A stretch of DNA of 46,017 nucleotides from Granulicella sp. S156 (GCF_009766105.1 NZ_LMUH01000010.1:1-46017); one strand, 5' to 3'. Shown: positions 8,016 to 18,563, counted from the first letter of the stretch. A program made the numbers and translations. The notes: generated from the letters alone by a model not told the origin.

Positions 8016-9917
8016 TCAGTGGCTTGAATCAGTTGCGGGGGGTGTCGTCGGAGCCAAAATCTCCGCCAGCATGTCCGGCGTATTGTCGATGCGTGAAAGA
8101 CGAGGATAGCGCAGGCCCTCGTTGTAGGTGAGGCTCATTGGAGCGATCGTGTCTTCATCCTGCACCATCAACTGGATCGGCGTGTCTGTGCCCTTGGCGG
8201 CCTTCAGGGCATCGGTCAAGACCTCAATCGTGAAGACTCGCCCGTTGACTGCCGTGATCTTTTGCCCGGGCGCGAAACCTGCTTTATCCGCGACACTGCC
8301 GACGCGCACATCGCGGATTGTTCCCTCCTTGTCCTCACTCAAACCGATCGAGAACCACGTCGCAAGTGACAGGTTTCCCTTCAGCGACCGCTCCATCTCG
8401 GGCGTGAGCTCCGAGGTGTACTCAAGCCGATATCCACCCTGCTCGATGCCTTCCGTGTTCACATGCGGTTGCACGTCATACAGGCGCGTCTTGATGAACC
8501 CGGCCCAGTCATTCTTAACGACCTGGTTCAGATCCGCTTCTACCTCGGTGAGGCTGTAGGGCTCCACGCGGGCAACGCCGTTTCCGCCTTTCTGCAAAAA
8601 GATCTGTAGAAAGTCGCGCAGATTCTTTTTGTCCTGTGTGAGCTTGCGAATGGTCGTGTCCACATCCAGCCAGAAGAGCGAACCTTCGGGGTAGTAATCC
8701 GTTCCACGCTTCCAGCTACTCCAGGCGCCGCCCCTGCCGCCACCGTTGCGAGGCATGGCTGAATCGAAGGTAGTGTCCTCGATACTGCGCCATGCGCGGC
8801 CACTCGTGGCATCTTGCTCTGCCGCGGTCAGGGCCAGGTCCTGCCGGTACTGCTCGGCGCTCACCATGCCAATGCGCTCACCCATAACGTCGCCTAGATA
8901 GTTGGTCAGGCCCTCGTACACCCACAGCAGGTTGTCCTGCATAGGTGTCGCATAATCCGGCGTCGAAAGGCCATCGGGACGGCGATACTTACCGTTCCAG
9001 GAATGCGTAAACTCATGCGGCAGCAGTCCAGCCATACCGACCGACGGCTTATAGCCAGTAAAGAAATCTTTCTGCATGGTGTTGTCGGAGGACTCGTGGT
9101 GTTCCAGGCCACCACCGCCACCATCGCCCTGCAACAGGATGAGGAAGTGATAACTGGTGTAATGGGGTGGCCCGTACATCGCAAACGCCTCATGCACCAG
9201 GCGCGACATCTGCTCAACCGTCTCAGGACGAGCCTCGATGGAAGCGGCTGTAGGTCCGATCACATCCATATAGTGCTGTGGCGACACGCTGGGCGCGAGG
9301 GCATACTCATGAAAGTAGAGTCCCGTCATAACGGGCGAATCCTCAAGCATCTCGACGGTCGTAGCTGCATACTGTAACGTGCCGCCTGCGGGATGCTGCG
9401 GATCATAAGGAGTCAGCGGCTTCAATGAGGTGCCGATGCCCCAATGCGCAGGAACGGTGACCGTAGGCTGGATCGCGATCTCACGCACCGGTATGTGCGC
9501 GGGGTAAAGCATCAGGTCTTCCCACTCCAGCGTTGCCGTCGTGCGGCTCGCCCGGTTAAAGATGCAATCCAAATGCGCGTGCAGCATGGAAACACCTAAG
9601 GGAATCTCAAGGTGATATTCGTACGTGTTCACCGGATCACGGTGCCAGGGAATAGTCTTGCCATCCGCTTCAAAGCGAATCCCCGTGATGTCGTGAATCG
9701 GGCCATCAGGGCCATGTGCACCGGGAATCCACTCCGGCGTAATCAGGTCGAGCGGGCCGCGATGCACAGGAATATCAACATCGGCGTGATAGATTTTGCG
9801 CGGCGCATCCGTAAGATCTGCGTGAATCTGGATCGGCGTATGCTGCGCGTTAGCAGTAAGCAGGCTCGAGGCAAACACAATCGACAGAAGCTGGAATCGC
9901 AGTTGGATTTCCTTCAT
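8016..9917 (-). CDS. Secreted M61-family peptidase with PDZ domain
   Basis: 633 residues with a signal peptide (1-25, ending ANAQ). The zinc site HEFTH is at 301-305 in LLPHEFTHSWNGKYRRP, the M61 (glycyl aminopeptidase) signature, and a downstream zinc ligand Glu is at ~335 in VYEGLTNYLGD. A C-terminal PDZ domain begins around residue 520 (VGSVADKAGFAPGQKITAVNG). The N-terminal beta-domain characteristic of M61 enzymes is present, so the length is complete. It should be an extracytoplasmic metalloaminopeptidase acting on peptides with Gly or Ala N-termini. The gene is monocistronic and diverges from the beta-propeller gene at 10097. Confidence 0.92.
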   Translation of the reverse strand: MKEIQLRFQLLSIVFASSLLTANAQHTPIQIHADLTDAPRKIYHADVDIPVHRGPLDLITPEWIPGAHGPDGPIHDITGIRFEADGKTIPWHRDPVNTYEYHLEIPLGVSMLHAHLDCIFNRASRTTATLEWEDLMLYPAHIPVREIAIQPTVTVPAHWGIGTSLKPLTPYDPQHPAGGTLQYAATTVEMLEDSPVMTGLYFHEYALAPSVSPQHYMDVIGPTAASIEARPETVEQMSRLVHEAFAMYGPPHYTSYHFLILLQGDGGGGGLEHHESSDNTMQKDFFTGYKPSVGMAGLLPHEFTHSWNGKYRRPDGLSTPDYATPMQDNLLWVYEGLTNYLGDVMGERIGMVSAEQYRQDLALTAAEQDATSGRAWRSIEDTTFDSAMPRNGGGRGGAWSSWKRGTDYYPEGSLFWLDVDTTIRKLTQDKKNLRDFLQIFLQKGGNGVARVEPYSLTEVEADLNQVVKNDWAGFIKTRLYDVQPHVNTEGIEQGGYRLEYTSELTPEMERSLKGNLSLATWFSIGLSEDKEGTIRDVRVGSVADKAGFAPGQKITAVNGRVFTIEVLTDALKAAKGTDTPIQLMVQDEDTIAPMSLTYNEGLRYPRLSRIDNTPDMLAEILAPTTPPATDSSH

Positions 9918-10096
9918 GGATGAGCGGACCCTCTCTTAACACTTTGGTGGTTCTTAGCCGTTTGGTATCTCATGCACCATTCTATGCGGCTCCTTAGTAG
10001 ATCCTCATCCGATTCGAGGACTTTTCAAACGTGCAGCAATCTGCAGAAAATCACGGCCCTGTTCAGAGGTTCCCTAACTGTTCTATGCTTCTGGCC

Positions 10097-11083
10097 ATGA
10101 GAAAACACTGCATTCTGGTGGGCGTGAGTTTGGTCGTGTGCCTGACGGGCGCGCGGGCACAGTCTTTGCTGGTGGTGAACCAGGGAGACGCGACGGTCAG
10201 CATAATTGATCCGCAGACAGGCAAACAGGTAGCCACCATCGAGGAGCACACGCCTGGGGTGCATGGGCATGAGATCGCCGTGTCGGCTGACGGCAAGACG
10301 GCTTTCCTGCCGATTTACGGCAGCGCCGGGGTGGGAAAACCGGGAATCGATGGACACGAGATGCTGATTCTTGATGTGCCCTCGCACAAGATCATCGATC
10401 ATGTGGATTTCGGTCATGGCGTGCGTCCGCACATGCCTTTGCTCGATGAGGCGAGTGGCATGCTGTATGTCACGACCGAGTTGGACAAGACAGTAACCGT
10501 CATCGATCCGAAGACGCATCGCATCGTGGGGACAATTCCCACCGGGGCCGAACAATCCCACATGCTGATCCTGTCGCATGACGGAAAAACCGGATATACC
10601 GCGAATGTAGGGCCAGGCAGTGTTTCGGTGCTGGACATGCGTGAACGCAAGACGCTCGCGATAATCCCAGTGGCTGCGGAGGTGCAGCGGATTGCGATTT
10701 CGAACGACGACAAGTGGGTTTTTACTTCAGACCCGAAGCAACCGCGCATGGCGGTCATCGATACGTCGACACGCAAGGTGGCGAAATGGATCGAACTGCC
10801 GGGGATGGGGTATGGAGCGAAGCCGACCGCCGATGGCAAGTGGCTGCTGGTGGCGATTCCGGCGGCTGGCAAGGTTGCGGTGGTCGATCTGGCAACGATG
10901 ACGGTGAAGAACACCGTGGAGGTTCCCCTGGCTCCGCAGGAGGTCGTGATTCGTCCCGACCAGAAGGTCGCTTACGTCTCGTGCAATACCAGCGGGAAGG
11001 TCGCTGCGATCGATCTCACGACGTGGAAGACGGACCTGATCGCGACGGGGCCGCTGGCGGATGGCATGATTTGGGTCCCCTGA
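10097..11083 (+). CDS. Secreted YVTN-type beta-propeller protein
   Basis: 328 residues from ATG 10097, which starts a signal peptide (MRKHCILVGVSLVVCLTGARAQ); an in-frame ATG at 10085 would add four residues. The mature protein is a set of ~45-residue blades of the YncE/YVTN type (VVNQGDATVSIIDPQTGKQ, VTTELDKTVTVIDPKTHR, TANVGPGSVSVLDMRERK, VSCNTSGKVAAIDLTTWK), enough for a seven-bladed propeller. Such proteins are periplasmic or surface binding scaffolds; no catalytic residues were identified. A short GC hairpin (CCGAGG/CCTCGG, 11155-11171) lies downstream and may help end the transcript. Confidence 0.88.
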   Translation: MRKHCILVGVSLVVCLTGARAQSLLVVNQGDATVSIIDPQTGKQVATIEEHTPGVHGHEIAVSADGKTAFLPIYGSAGVGKPGIDGHEMLILDVPSHKIIDHVDFGHGVRPHMPLLDEASGMLYVTTELDKTVTVIDPKTHRIVGTIPTGAEQSHMLILSHDGKTGYTANVGPGSVSVLDMRERKTLAIIPVAAEVQRIAISNDDKWVFTSDPKQPRMAVIDTSTRKVAKWIELPGMGYGAKPTADGKWLLVAIPAAGKVAVVDLATMTVKNTVEVPLAPQEVVIRPDQKVAYVSCNTSGKVAAIDLTTWKTDLIATGPLADGMIWVP

Positions 11084-11245
11084 AGGAAACGCCAACCAGC
11101 CTGATAACGTAGCCCCGAGCGACTCCCAATGAGGTTCCCAACCCGCGGTAAAGGCCGAGGGCTTGCCTCGGTCTAAGCTCTAGCAATTAGCCAAAGCCCT
11201 GACACCACAAGATCGACGTACCCTAGAGGTAGGAGTCGAACACTT

Positions 11246-12046
11246 ATGTCTAAAGCAGAGTCGGCGGTAACTCGCCGACACGCATACACTGATCCGGGCG
11301 CACCTCAGCTTCCAGAGCCCACCTACGCCGAGCGAGTCCGCACTCTAACCTCTCTTGGCATCCTCGCGACACTGTCGACGATATCTCGGAAACAGCCAGG
11401 ATATCCATTCGGGTCTCTGATGCCTTACGCCGTCGATGAAAGAGGGCGACCGATCTTTCTGATAAGCAACATGGCGATGCATACCCAGAATCTTCAGGCG
11501 GATCCGCGTGCCAGTTTGTTTGTGGGTCAAGCGGGCGATGGCGATCCCCTCGGCACTGCTCGAGCGACTCTGGTCGGCGATGTCCTCCCCGTACCGGAGG
11601 AAGAGAAAGCCGAGGCTCGCGAGCGCTATCTTTCGAGGTATGAGAACAGCCGCTCCTGGGTCGACTTCAAAGACTTCGCCTTTTATCGCATGGATCCCCT
11701 CGACATCTATTACGTCGGAGGCTTCGGCGTAATGGGGTGGGTGACCGCAGACGACTATCGAACGGCGAAGGTAGATCCTCTTGCGGAGACGGCTCCAGGG
11801 ATTCTGAGCCACATGAATGAGGACCACGTCCCTGCGATGATTCTGCTGGCCAGGGTCCATTCGAACCTCGAATCGAGTGAAGCCGCGATGACAGCAGTCG
11901 ACCGCCTTGGGTTTCACCTTCGACTGAAAACAGCGGAAGGAATGAAAGGAACACGTATCAACTTCCTTCGTGAAGTTCAGAGCGCTGACGAGACTCGCAA
12001 GGTACTGGTGGAGATGGTTCGCGCGGCCGAATCCAAGCCGTCATAA
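11246..12046 (+). CDS. HugZ-like pyridoxamine-5'-phosphate-oxidase-fold protein
   Basis: 266 residues. Residues ~25-165 form a split-barrel flavin/heme domain (ILATLSTI, GYPFGSLMPYAVDERGRPIF, LQADPRASLFV, ARATLVGDV). The C-terminal ~85 residues (ILSHMNEDHVPAM) match the DUF2470 domain found in HugZ-type heme oxygenases and related chloroplast proteins. Relatives degrade heme or bind it and flavin. The sequence supports the fold; heme cleavage is an inference. It is cytoplasmic, with no signal or membrane segment, and monocistronic. An AGGAG site 11 nt before ATG supports the start. Confidence 0.85.
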   Translation: MSKAESAVTRRHAYTDPGAPQLPEPTYAERVRTLTSLGILATLSTISRKQPGYPFGSLMPYAVDERGRPIFLISNMAMHTQNLQADPRASLFVGQAGDGDPLGTARATLVGDVLPVPEEEKAEARERYLSRYENSRSWVDFKDFAFYRMDPLDIYYVGGFGVMGWVTADDYRTAKVDPLAETAPGILSHMNEDHVPAMILLARVHSNLESSEAAMTAVDRLGFHLRLKTAEGMKGTRINFLREVQSADETRKVLVEMVRAAESKPS

Positions 12047-12078
12047 CCTTTGAAAGACATCTCCACTTCAACTTAGCC

Positions 12079-12112
12079 CTCGGTGGGATGGACTGAGAGA
12101 CATCCCGCCGAG
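12079..12112. terminator. GC-rich hairpin downstream of the HugZ-like gene
   Basis: Arms 12079-12090 and 12101-12112 (CTCGGTGGGATG and CATCCCGCCGAG) pair over 12 bp with one G-T wobble around a 10-nt loop containing TGAGAGA. It begins 33 nt after the stop codon. There is no T-tract, so it may act as a processing or stabilising hairpin as easily as a terminator. Confidence 0.4.
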
Positions 12113-12131
12113 ACGACGTTCACGTTTGCCA

Positions 12132-12196
12132 GTCTCTCAGGCTTGAGAGACACTTCGAACACTACGGCCACGGCAAGTCTCTCAAGCCTGAGAGAC
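12132..12196. repeat. Two inverted copies of a 20-bp palindrome-like element
   Basis: GTCTCTCAGGCTTGAGAGAC (12132-12151) and its exact reverse complement (12177-12196) are separated by 25 bp. Each copy also folds on itself (GTCTCTCA/TGAGAGAC with a 4-nt loop), and the second is extended by flanking GGCAA/TTGCC bases. A further TGAGAGAC lies at 12094-12101. The cluster starts about 40 bp beyond the 3' end of tRNA-Leu and could terminate either flanking transcript or bind a protein. Confidence 0.7.
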
Positions 12197-12234
12197 TCTT
12201 GCCTTTGTAATCCATTGATTTTGATTACTTTATT

Positions 12235-12323
12235 TGGTGCCCGGAGGGGGACTTGAACCCCCACGACCGGTTAAGGTCTGCGGATTTTAAGTCCGCTGTG
12301 TCTGCCGATTTCACCATCCGGGC
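12235..12323 (-). tRNA. tRNA-Leu (UAA)
   Basis: The reverse strand folds as a class II tRNA: acceptor arms GCCCGGA and TCCGGGC, a D-arm, an anticodon stem GCGGA/TCCGC with loop CTTAAAA giving anticodon UAA (Leu), a long variable arm (GACC...GGTC) and a T-arm GGGGGTTCAAGTCCCCC. The 3' CCA is encoded (12235-12237). It is 86 nt without CCA. It stands alone, divergent from the permease genes. Confidence 0.97.
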
Positions 12324-12444
12324 TTCGAGGCTCGATTTAACGGCCCGCGCTCTTATCGTATCGCAGCGGGCCATAACCTACGATGGAACATTCCATCCAC
12401 ACTGTGCGTATCTTGCTCAACCCAAAGACCGGGGAAGTACTCCT

Positions 12445-13698
<1,254 letters not shown>

Positions 13699-13702
13699 CC
13701 AA

Positions 13703-14959
13703 ATGAACCTCCGGGAAGCCATCTCGCAATCACTTGAGTCGCTGCGGCGCAACCGCACACGCTCAGGCCTTACCATGCTCGGCATCGTATGGGGTCTGGT
13801 CACTGTCGTGTTGCTGCTCAGTTATGGACGCAGTCTGGACGCAGCTGTGATGCAGGGCTTTCTTGGCATCGGTAACAACGTCATCATGATCTGGGGAGGG
13901 CAAACCTCCATGCAGGCCGGCGGTGAACGCTCCGGTCAGAAGGTTAAACTGCTCGATGGGGACGCCGAAGCCATCCGCGATTCCCTACCCTTTCTAAGCG
14001 CCGTCTCACGCGAAACGGACGACGCCTTCCTCGTCAAATACGGACCCAAGGCCGTCAATATTCAGTCCAAAGCTATAGATCTGCCCTATGGACGCACCCG
14101 CAGGCTCGACGTCGAACAAGGACGTTTCTTCGAGGCCGCTGATTTCTCCGAGCATCGCCAGGTCATCATCTTTGGATCGCATGCCGCCGAGAAACTCTTT
14201 AACGGATATCCGCCCGTCGGCGAAGTCGTACAGGTAGAAGGCCAACCCTTCACCGTCATTGGCGTTCTTCGTAATAAAATTCAGGACTCCTCCAACAACG
14301 GTCCCGATAACGAGAACATCTTCGTGCCCTTCCAGAACATGCGGGAGCTCCGTCAGCAGCGCGACCCGGATTCCATCGTCTTTCAGCCGTCTTCTCCCGA
14401 GCTTCATCTGCAGGCCATACAGGCTGTCCGCACTGTGCTTGCGCAGCGGCATCATTTTGACCCGCGTGACGAAAAAGCCATCAACGCATGGGACACCATC
14501 GAAGACTCGAAGAGCATCATGCAGTTTTCGATCGCCCTGCAGGTCCTGCTGGGCATCATCGGCGCTATGACGCTGGCTGTGGGCGGCATCGGAGTGATGA
14601 ATATCATGCTGGTGTCAGTGACAGAGCGCACCCGTGAAATCGGCTTGATGAAAGCGCTCGGCGCTCGGCGGCGCGATATCCTCGGGCAGTTTCTGCTCGA
14701 AAGCTTCGTATTGACCATTCTTGCAGGCATTGCCGGTATGGTGATTGCGATCATCGCGACGCATCTCGTTCCGCCGATGCCGCTCTACTCCGATATGTAC
14801 AAGACCGCCAATCACGAAGGCGACATCATCCTGCACGCCTCAAGCAGCACAATGATCGTGTCGTTTGCGATCCTCGCGGTTGTTGGGGTCATCTCCGGCC
14901 TCCTGCCGGCGATGCGAGCCGCACGTATGGATCCCGTGGTCGCACTGCGGCACGAATAG
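13703..14959 (+). CDS. MacB-type ABC transporter permease (second of a tandem pair)
   Basis: 418 residues with the same layout as the upstream gene: an N-terminal helix (SGLTMLGIVWGLVTVVLLLS), a periplasmic domain, and a three-helix C-terminus with RTREIGLMKALGARRRDI. Both genes share motifs such as QRHHFDPRDxxA-like and GGIGVMNIMLV, so they arose by duplication and may form a heterodimeric membrane component. The ATG lies 4 nt after the first gene's stop, so the pair is one transcript. Transported substrate unknown; macrolide export should not be assumed from the family name. Confidence 0.9.
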   Translation: MNLREAISQSLESLRRNRTRSGLTMLGIVWGLVTVVLLLSYGRSLDAAVMQGFLGIGNNVIMIWGGQTSMQAGGERSGQKVKLLDGDAEAIRDSLPFLSAVSRETDDAFLVKYGPKAVNIQSKAIDLPYGRTRRLDVEQGRFFEAADFSEHRQVIIFGSHAAEKLFNGYPPVGEVVQVEGQPFTVIGVLRNKIQDSSNNGPDNENIFVPFQNMRELRQQRDPDSIVFQPSSPELHLQAIQAVRTVLAQRHHFDPRDEKAINAWDTIEDSKSIMQFSIALQVLLGIIGAMTLAVGGIGVMNIMLVSVTERTREIGLMKALGARRRDILGQFLLESFVLTILAGIAGMVIAIIATHLVPPMPLYSDMYKTANHEGDIILHASSSTMIVSFAILAVVGVISGLLPAMRAARMDPVVALRHE

Positions 14960-15018
14960 ATACGCTGCAAGCTTTTTGGCTTCGATTCTTCGTCGACATC
15001 ATCCGTAGGCTTCGCCGG

Positions 15019-17415
15019 TCACTTCCCCATATAGACCGCCCGATACAGCTCGCGATTGCGCAGAATACCCTGCACATACTCACGTGTCTCGGTATACGGA
15101 ATCGACTCCACCCACTCCGGAACGTCTTTATAGTCGTTGGTTGCAATCCACTGCCGAACCGGCTGGTCCCCCGCGTTGTACGCAGCCAGCGCATACTCAA
15201 TCTGACCGCCGTAGCGGTTGATCGACAGCTTGAGATCGATCGTTCCAAGCTGGAGATTCGTAGAAGGATTCAACAAGTCGGACGTCGAAAAATGCCGGTC
15301 GCCATTCTTCTTCGCCAGCGATTTTCCAACCGAAGGAAGCAGTTGCATCAGACCATACGCATTGGCCTTGCTCACCGCGCCAGGGTTGAACTCTGACTCC
15401 TGGCGAATCAACGACGCCACAAGATAAGGATCAAGCCCGTTGATCTGCGCGTTGCTCGAAAGCTCCTGCCAGTACGGCCGTGGGAAGACCAGTTGCCAGT
15501 ACACCATCGGGACCGCCGAAACAGGCAGAGAGAAGAATGGAAGGTGGCTGCCCTTCATCGCTTGAAGGGCACGCGCGTTCTCTCCGAAGCTCTGATAGAT
15601 CTCCGCCTCCGCCAGAGCTCCCCACTGCGCAGAGGTCTCGCTGAGCTGGATCTCCGGCCTGATGTACTCATTCAGCGCAGCATTCGCCAGCAGGCGAGCC
15701 TTGATCAGATGCGGATCGTTCTCCGGCAGCGAGTCTGTCAGTTCGGGATCGTCGATAGTACGTACAGAGGCCAGCGTCGCCGCGGGTTCCGGCGTCGCAC
15801 GGTTCCCCAGCACAGCGATCCGCTGCCGTCCGAGCATCGCATAGTAACTGTTCACATACGACGTATTCAGCGTCTTGTAGTAGTTGATCGCCTGCCCGAA
15901 GTTACCTTCGACATCCTCATACATGCGCCCGCGCCAGTAGAGCGCTCCGGGAATCTCCGTGCCTGCGGGATAGTTCGCAATCTGCTCATCCATCAGCCGC
16001 GCGGCATCGGCATAGTGCCGCAGGCGGTAGTTCAGCCATGCTGCATGCCAATGCGCATTGGGAGCATACGTGCTGCGCGGAAAGTGCTGAACCAGAAGCG
16101 TGTAGTCTGCAATCGCATGTACATGGTCGCGTTTGATCAGATACATATTGCCGCCCGAATACAGCGCCTCTTCCAGCCAGCGACTCTGCGGATACCGCGT
16201 CAGCATCTGCTGCACAAGCTCATCGTGTTCGTCTGGCCTGCCCTCATTGCGGGCAAGCTCCGACTGCAGATACATCTTCAGCGCGGCGCTATCGTCTCCC
16301 GTCACCGGAAGATGCTGCACATCTCCGCTGCTCAGTCTCTTCAGCCGCAGATCGCAGACAGCCGCATAGATCTCCAACGCATCGCGATCGGCGGCGGAAA
16401 GTTCACTATCGTTCCTTTGCAGGGCGCGATACTCCTGCTCCGCCGTGTCATAGTGCTTCGCATTGAACAGTGCATCGGCATGCTGCTTGCGCTCTGCCAC
16501 AGTCAGCGGCACATTCATCGCAGCCAGCTGAGTCTTCGCTTCGGCTGCCTCGTTGCTCAGTGGATAACCGACATAGAGCCCACGATAGAACACTGCTGCC
16601 TGTTGCATATTGCCGCTGGACTGATAAGCCTTCGCCAGCGTCAAGCGAAAGTCTACGTGGTCTCCGGCCTGTCCTGACTGGAGTGGCAGCAGAACCCGCA
16701 GTGCGCTCGCTGGATCGCCAGCTCCAAGGTACGCATTCGCCAGCAATACCGGCGCACTGGGCACGAACAAACTCCCCGGATGCCGCTCGGCAAAATGATC
16801 CAGCAGCGCATAAGCGTCACTCGAGCGATTGCCCTGCACCGCTGCCTGCGCCCCCAGATAGTCGGCATAGTCATCCAGCGACTGTCCGTGCTGGCCGGCC
16901 TGCCGGAAGGCATTCTCCGCCTCCGCATAGCGATGGTCCAACATATACGCATGGCCTGCAGACAGCTCCGCTGCGGCAGCAGCCTCTCCAGAATGCGACG
17001 ACGCATACGCCAGCACGCCGTTATAAGCCGCGGCGCTGCGTGTCGCGATCAACTGCTGTGCCATGGGCCGAAGTTGCGCGGATGCGGTAAAGGCCAGCGT
17101 AAGCCGCCGGCTCTCCGCCGTCGGCGCGACCTCTACCCTCGCTCGTGTGTGGCGCCCCTTCGATACCACCTCACCGCGGGTCCTCGTCGCACCTCCCCGC
17201 GCATTCTTTCTTGTAGAGCTACTCGTCGATCCCTTATGACTCTTGCCCTTGCCAGTCTGTGAAGCGTGCGAAGAGGTCCCCGATCGATTGCTGGCTGTAT
17301 GCGCTCCGGCCTTAGCCGTAGTCTTCTTCTTGGTAGACGTTTGCGCCTGGGCAACGCCCATGTTTGCCAGCGCGGCCAGCAGTCCTAGCGTCACAAATTT
17401 AATGCCCCACTTCAT
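15019..17415 (-). CDS. Soluble lytic murein transglycosylase (Slt-like) with TPR region
   Basis: 798 residues from ATG 17415, the Met that begins a signal peptide (MKWGIKFVTLGLLAALANMGVAQAQ); the frame is open upstream into the divergent sigma gene but nothing supports it. After a Lys/Ser/Thr-rich stretch (25-85), a long alpha-helical TPR-like region resembles the superhelical ring of Slt70. The catalytic SLT domain is C-terminal: E673 in RQESEFNP, AYGLMQLLPSVG and YALAAYNAG. It cleaves peptidoglycan glycan strands to 1,6-anhydromuropeptides in the periplasm. The length is somewhat above typical Slt70 because of the basic N-terminal segment. Monocistronic; divergent from the sigma factor. Confidence 0.9.
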   Translation of the reverse strand: MKWGIKFVTLGLLAALANMGVAQAQTSTKKKTTAKAGAHTASNRSGTSSHASQTGKGKSHKGSTSSSTRKNARGGATRTRGEVVSKGRHTRARVEVAPTAESRRLTLAFTASAQLRPMAQQLIATRSAAAYNGVLAYASSHSGEAAAAAELSAGHAYMLDHRYAEAENAFRQAGQHGQSLDDYADYLGAQAAVQGNRSSDAYALLDHFAERHPGSLFVPSAPVLLANAYLGAGDPASALRVLLPLQSGQAGDHVDFRLTLAKAYQSSGNMQQAAVFYRGLYVGYPLSNEAAEAKTQLAAMNVPLTVAERKQHADALFNAKHYDTAEQEYRALQRNDSELSAADRDALEIYAAVCDLRLKRLSSGDVQHLPVTGDDSAALKMYLQSELARNEGRPDEHDELVQQMLTRYPQSRWLEEALYSGGNMYLIKRDHVHAIADYTLLVQHFPRSTYAPNAHWHAAWLNYRLRHYADAARLMDEQIANYPAGTEIPGALYWRGRMYEDVEGNFGQAINYYKTLNTSYVNSYYAMLGRQRIAVLGNRATPEPAATLASVRTIDDPELTDSLPENDPHLIKARLLANAALNEYIRPEIQLSETSAQWGALAEAEIYQSFGENARALQAMKGSHLPFFSLPVSAVPMVYWQLVFPRPYWQELSSNAQINGLDPYLVASLIRQESEFNPGAVSKANAYGLMQLLPSVGKSLAKKNGDRHFSTSDLLNPSTNLQLGTIDLKLSINRYGGQIEYALAAYNAGDQPVRQWIATNDYKDVPEWVESIPYTETREYVQGILRNRELYRAVYMGK

Positions 17416-17652
17416 ACTGCTTGCCTCATCCTTCGTCTCTTTAGACTTTAAGGCGCAAAAGCCTATCGTGCCTCTGCGTCTCGAAGCCGCGCGAACCATG
17501 TGAGGTAACTCGAGTGGTTTCAGCTCAATTGTGATCCTGCAAAAATCGCGCTCGGTGGTTTTTCGATAAAACCCACGCCGCGTCTTTTTCACCTCAAAAC
17601 CAGGGGAAAGCACTATCGCCCTCGCCTCCTGTACACTTACAGACAGCGCACT

Positions 17653-18324
17653 ATGGCAGTTGAAACCCAATCCACTACGGAAGACCTCACCGACCTGCCG
17701 CCAGAAATTGTTGCGACGTTGCAGGCAGAGCCTCCCCATCCGGACCTTGAACTCGTCGAACGGGCCAAGGCAGGGGACACTAGCGCCTTTGAGCAGTTGG
17801 TGCGCCAGTACGAACGACAGATCTTCCGCACAGCCCAGCACATCACCCAGAATCGCGAAGACGCTGAGGACATTACCCAGGACGTCTTCTTCAAAGCCTT
17901 CCAGAAGCTCGACCAGTTCCAGGGAAACTCCAAGTTTTCCACATGGCTGGTGCGGATCGCGGTCAATGAGAGCCTGATGCGCCTCCGGAAGCGGAAAACC
18001 TCCAAAACGGTCTCCATGGACCAGGATGTCCAGACCGACGAGGGCTCAATCCCCCGGGATTTCGCCGAATGGCGCCCCAATCCAGAGCAAAATTACTCCC
18101 AATCGGAGCTCGCGGAGATCCTGCGCAAAACAATCGCAGGTCTACCCCCAGGATTTCGCACCGTTTTCACACTTCGCGACATCGAAAACTTGTCGACCGA
18201 GGAGACAGCGGAGGCACTCGGATTGAGTGTCCCGGCTGTCAAGTCCCGACTATTACGCGCGCGGCTGCAACTTCGTGAGCGTCTCAGTCGTTACTTTCGG
18301 AAGACGAAAGAAGGCTCTAAGTGA
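17653..18324 (+). CDS. ECF (RpoE-like) RNA polymerase sigma factor
   Basis: 223 residues. Sigma region 2 spans ~40-115 (AFEQLVRQYERQIFRTAQHI, EDAEDITQDVFFKAF, FSTWLVRIAVNESLMRLRK) and region 4 spans ~155-208 (LPPGFRTVFTLRDIENLSTEETAEALG followed by the recognition helix VPAVKSRLLRARLQLRE). It directs RNA polymerase to a small regulon under stress. The stop overlaps the GTG start of the anti-sigma gene by 4 nt. A possible -10 (TACACT, 17632-17637) lies 16 nt before the ATG. Confidence 0.93.
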   Translation: MAVETQSTTEDLTDLPPEIVATLQAEPPHPDLELVERAKAGDTSAFEQLVRQYERQIFRTAQHITQNREDAEDITQDVFFKAFQKLDQFQGNSKFSTWLVRIAVNESLMRLRKRKTSKTVSMDQDVQTDEGSIPRDFAEWRPNPEQNYSQSELAEILRKTIAGLPPGFRTVFTLRDIENLSTEETAEALGLSVPAVKSRLLRARLQLRERLSRYFRKTKEGSK

Positions 18325-18563
18325 ATTGCACGGATTTTCTAGCCAAACTAACCGATTACTTCGACGGGCAGATCGACCCCGAACTGCTTATCGAGGTCAA
18401 AGAGCATCTCGGCTCGTGCCATCACTGCGAAGTCGTCGTCGACACGACCCGCAAGACCATCGATATCTATCGAGGTCACCAGCCCTATGAGTTCCCTGAA
18501 GAACTCTCCGAACGGCTGCGCACAGCCGTCATGAATCGCTGTAAAGCGTCGGTCAGCAAGTAG
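18321..18563 (+). CDS. Small zinc-binding (ZAS-type) anti-sigma factor
   Basis: 80 residues from GTG 18321, overlapping the sigma stop. It carries the ZAS motif Hx3Cx2C (H29, C33, C36 in HLGSCHHC) plus an upstream Cys (C3 in MNCTDFL), the four-ligand zinc site of RsrA/ChrR-type anti-sigma factors. There is no membrane helix, so it should be a cytoplasmic, probably redox- or metal-responsive inhibitor of the sigma factor encoded just upstream. Zinc loss or disulfide formation would release the sigma; this mechanism is inferred from the family. Confidence 0.88.
   Translation: MNCTDFLAKLTDYFDGQIDPELLIEVKEHLGSCHHCEVVVDTTRKTIDIYRGHQPYEFPEELSERLRTAVMNRCKASVSK

Noticed and set aside
12132..12196. 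A CRISPR array
   Set aside because: Only two repeat copies in opposite orientation, no regular spacers and no cas genes.
15493..16677. A long + strand open frame (394 codons) inside the transglycosylase gene
   Set aside because: It is antisense to a gene with signal peptide, TPRs and an intact SLT active site. High GC yields long antisense frames, and its own product has no domain.
17416..17841. An upstream extension of the transglycosylase frame across the sigma gene
   Set aside because: The Met at 17415 begins a clean signal peptide; the extension has no export or domain features and overlaps the divergent sigma gene.
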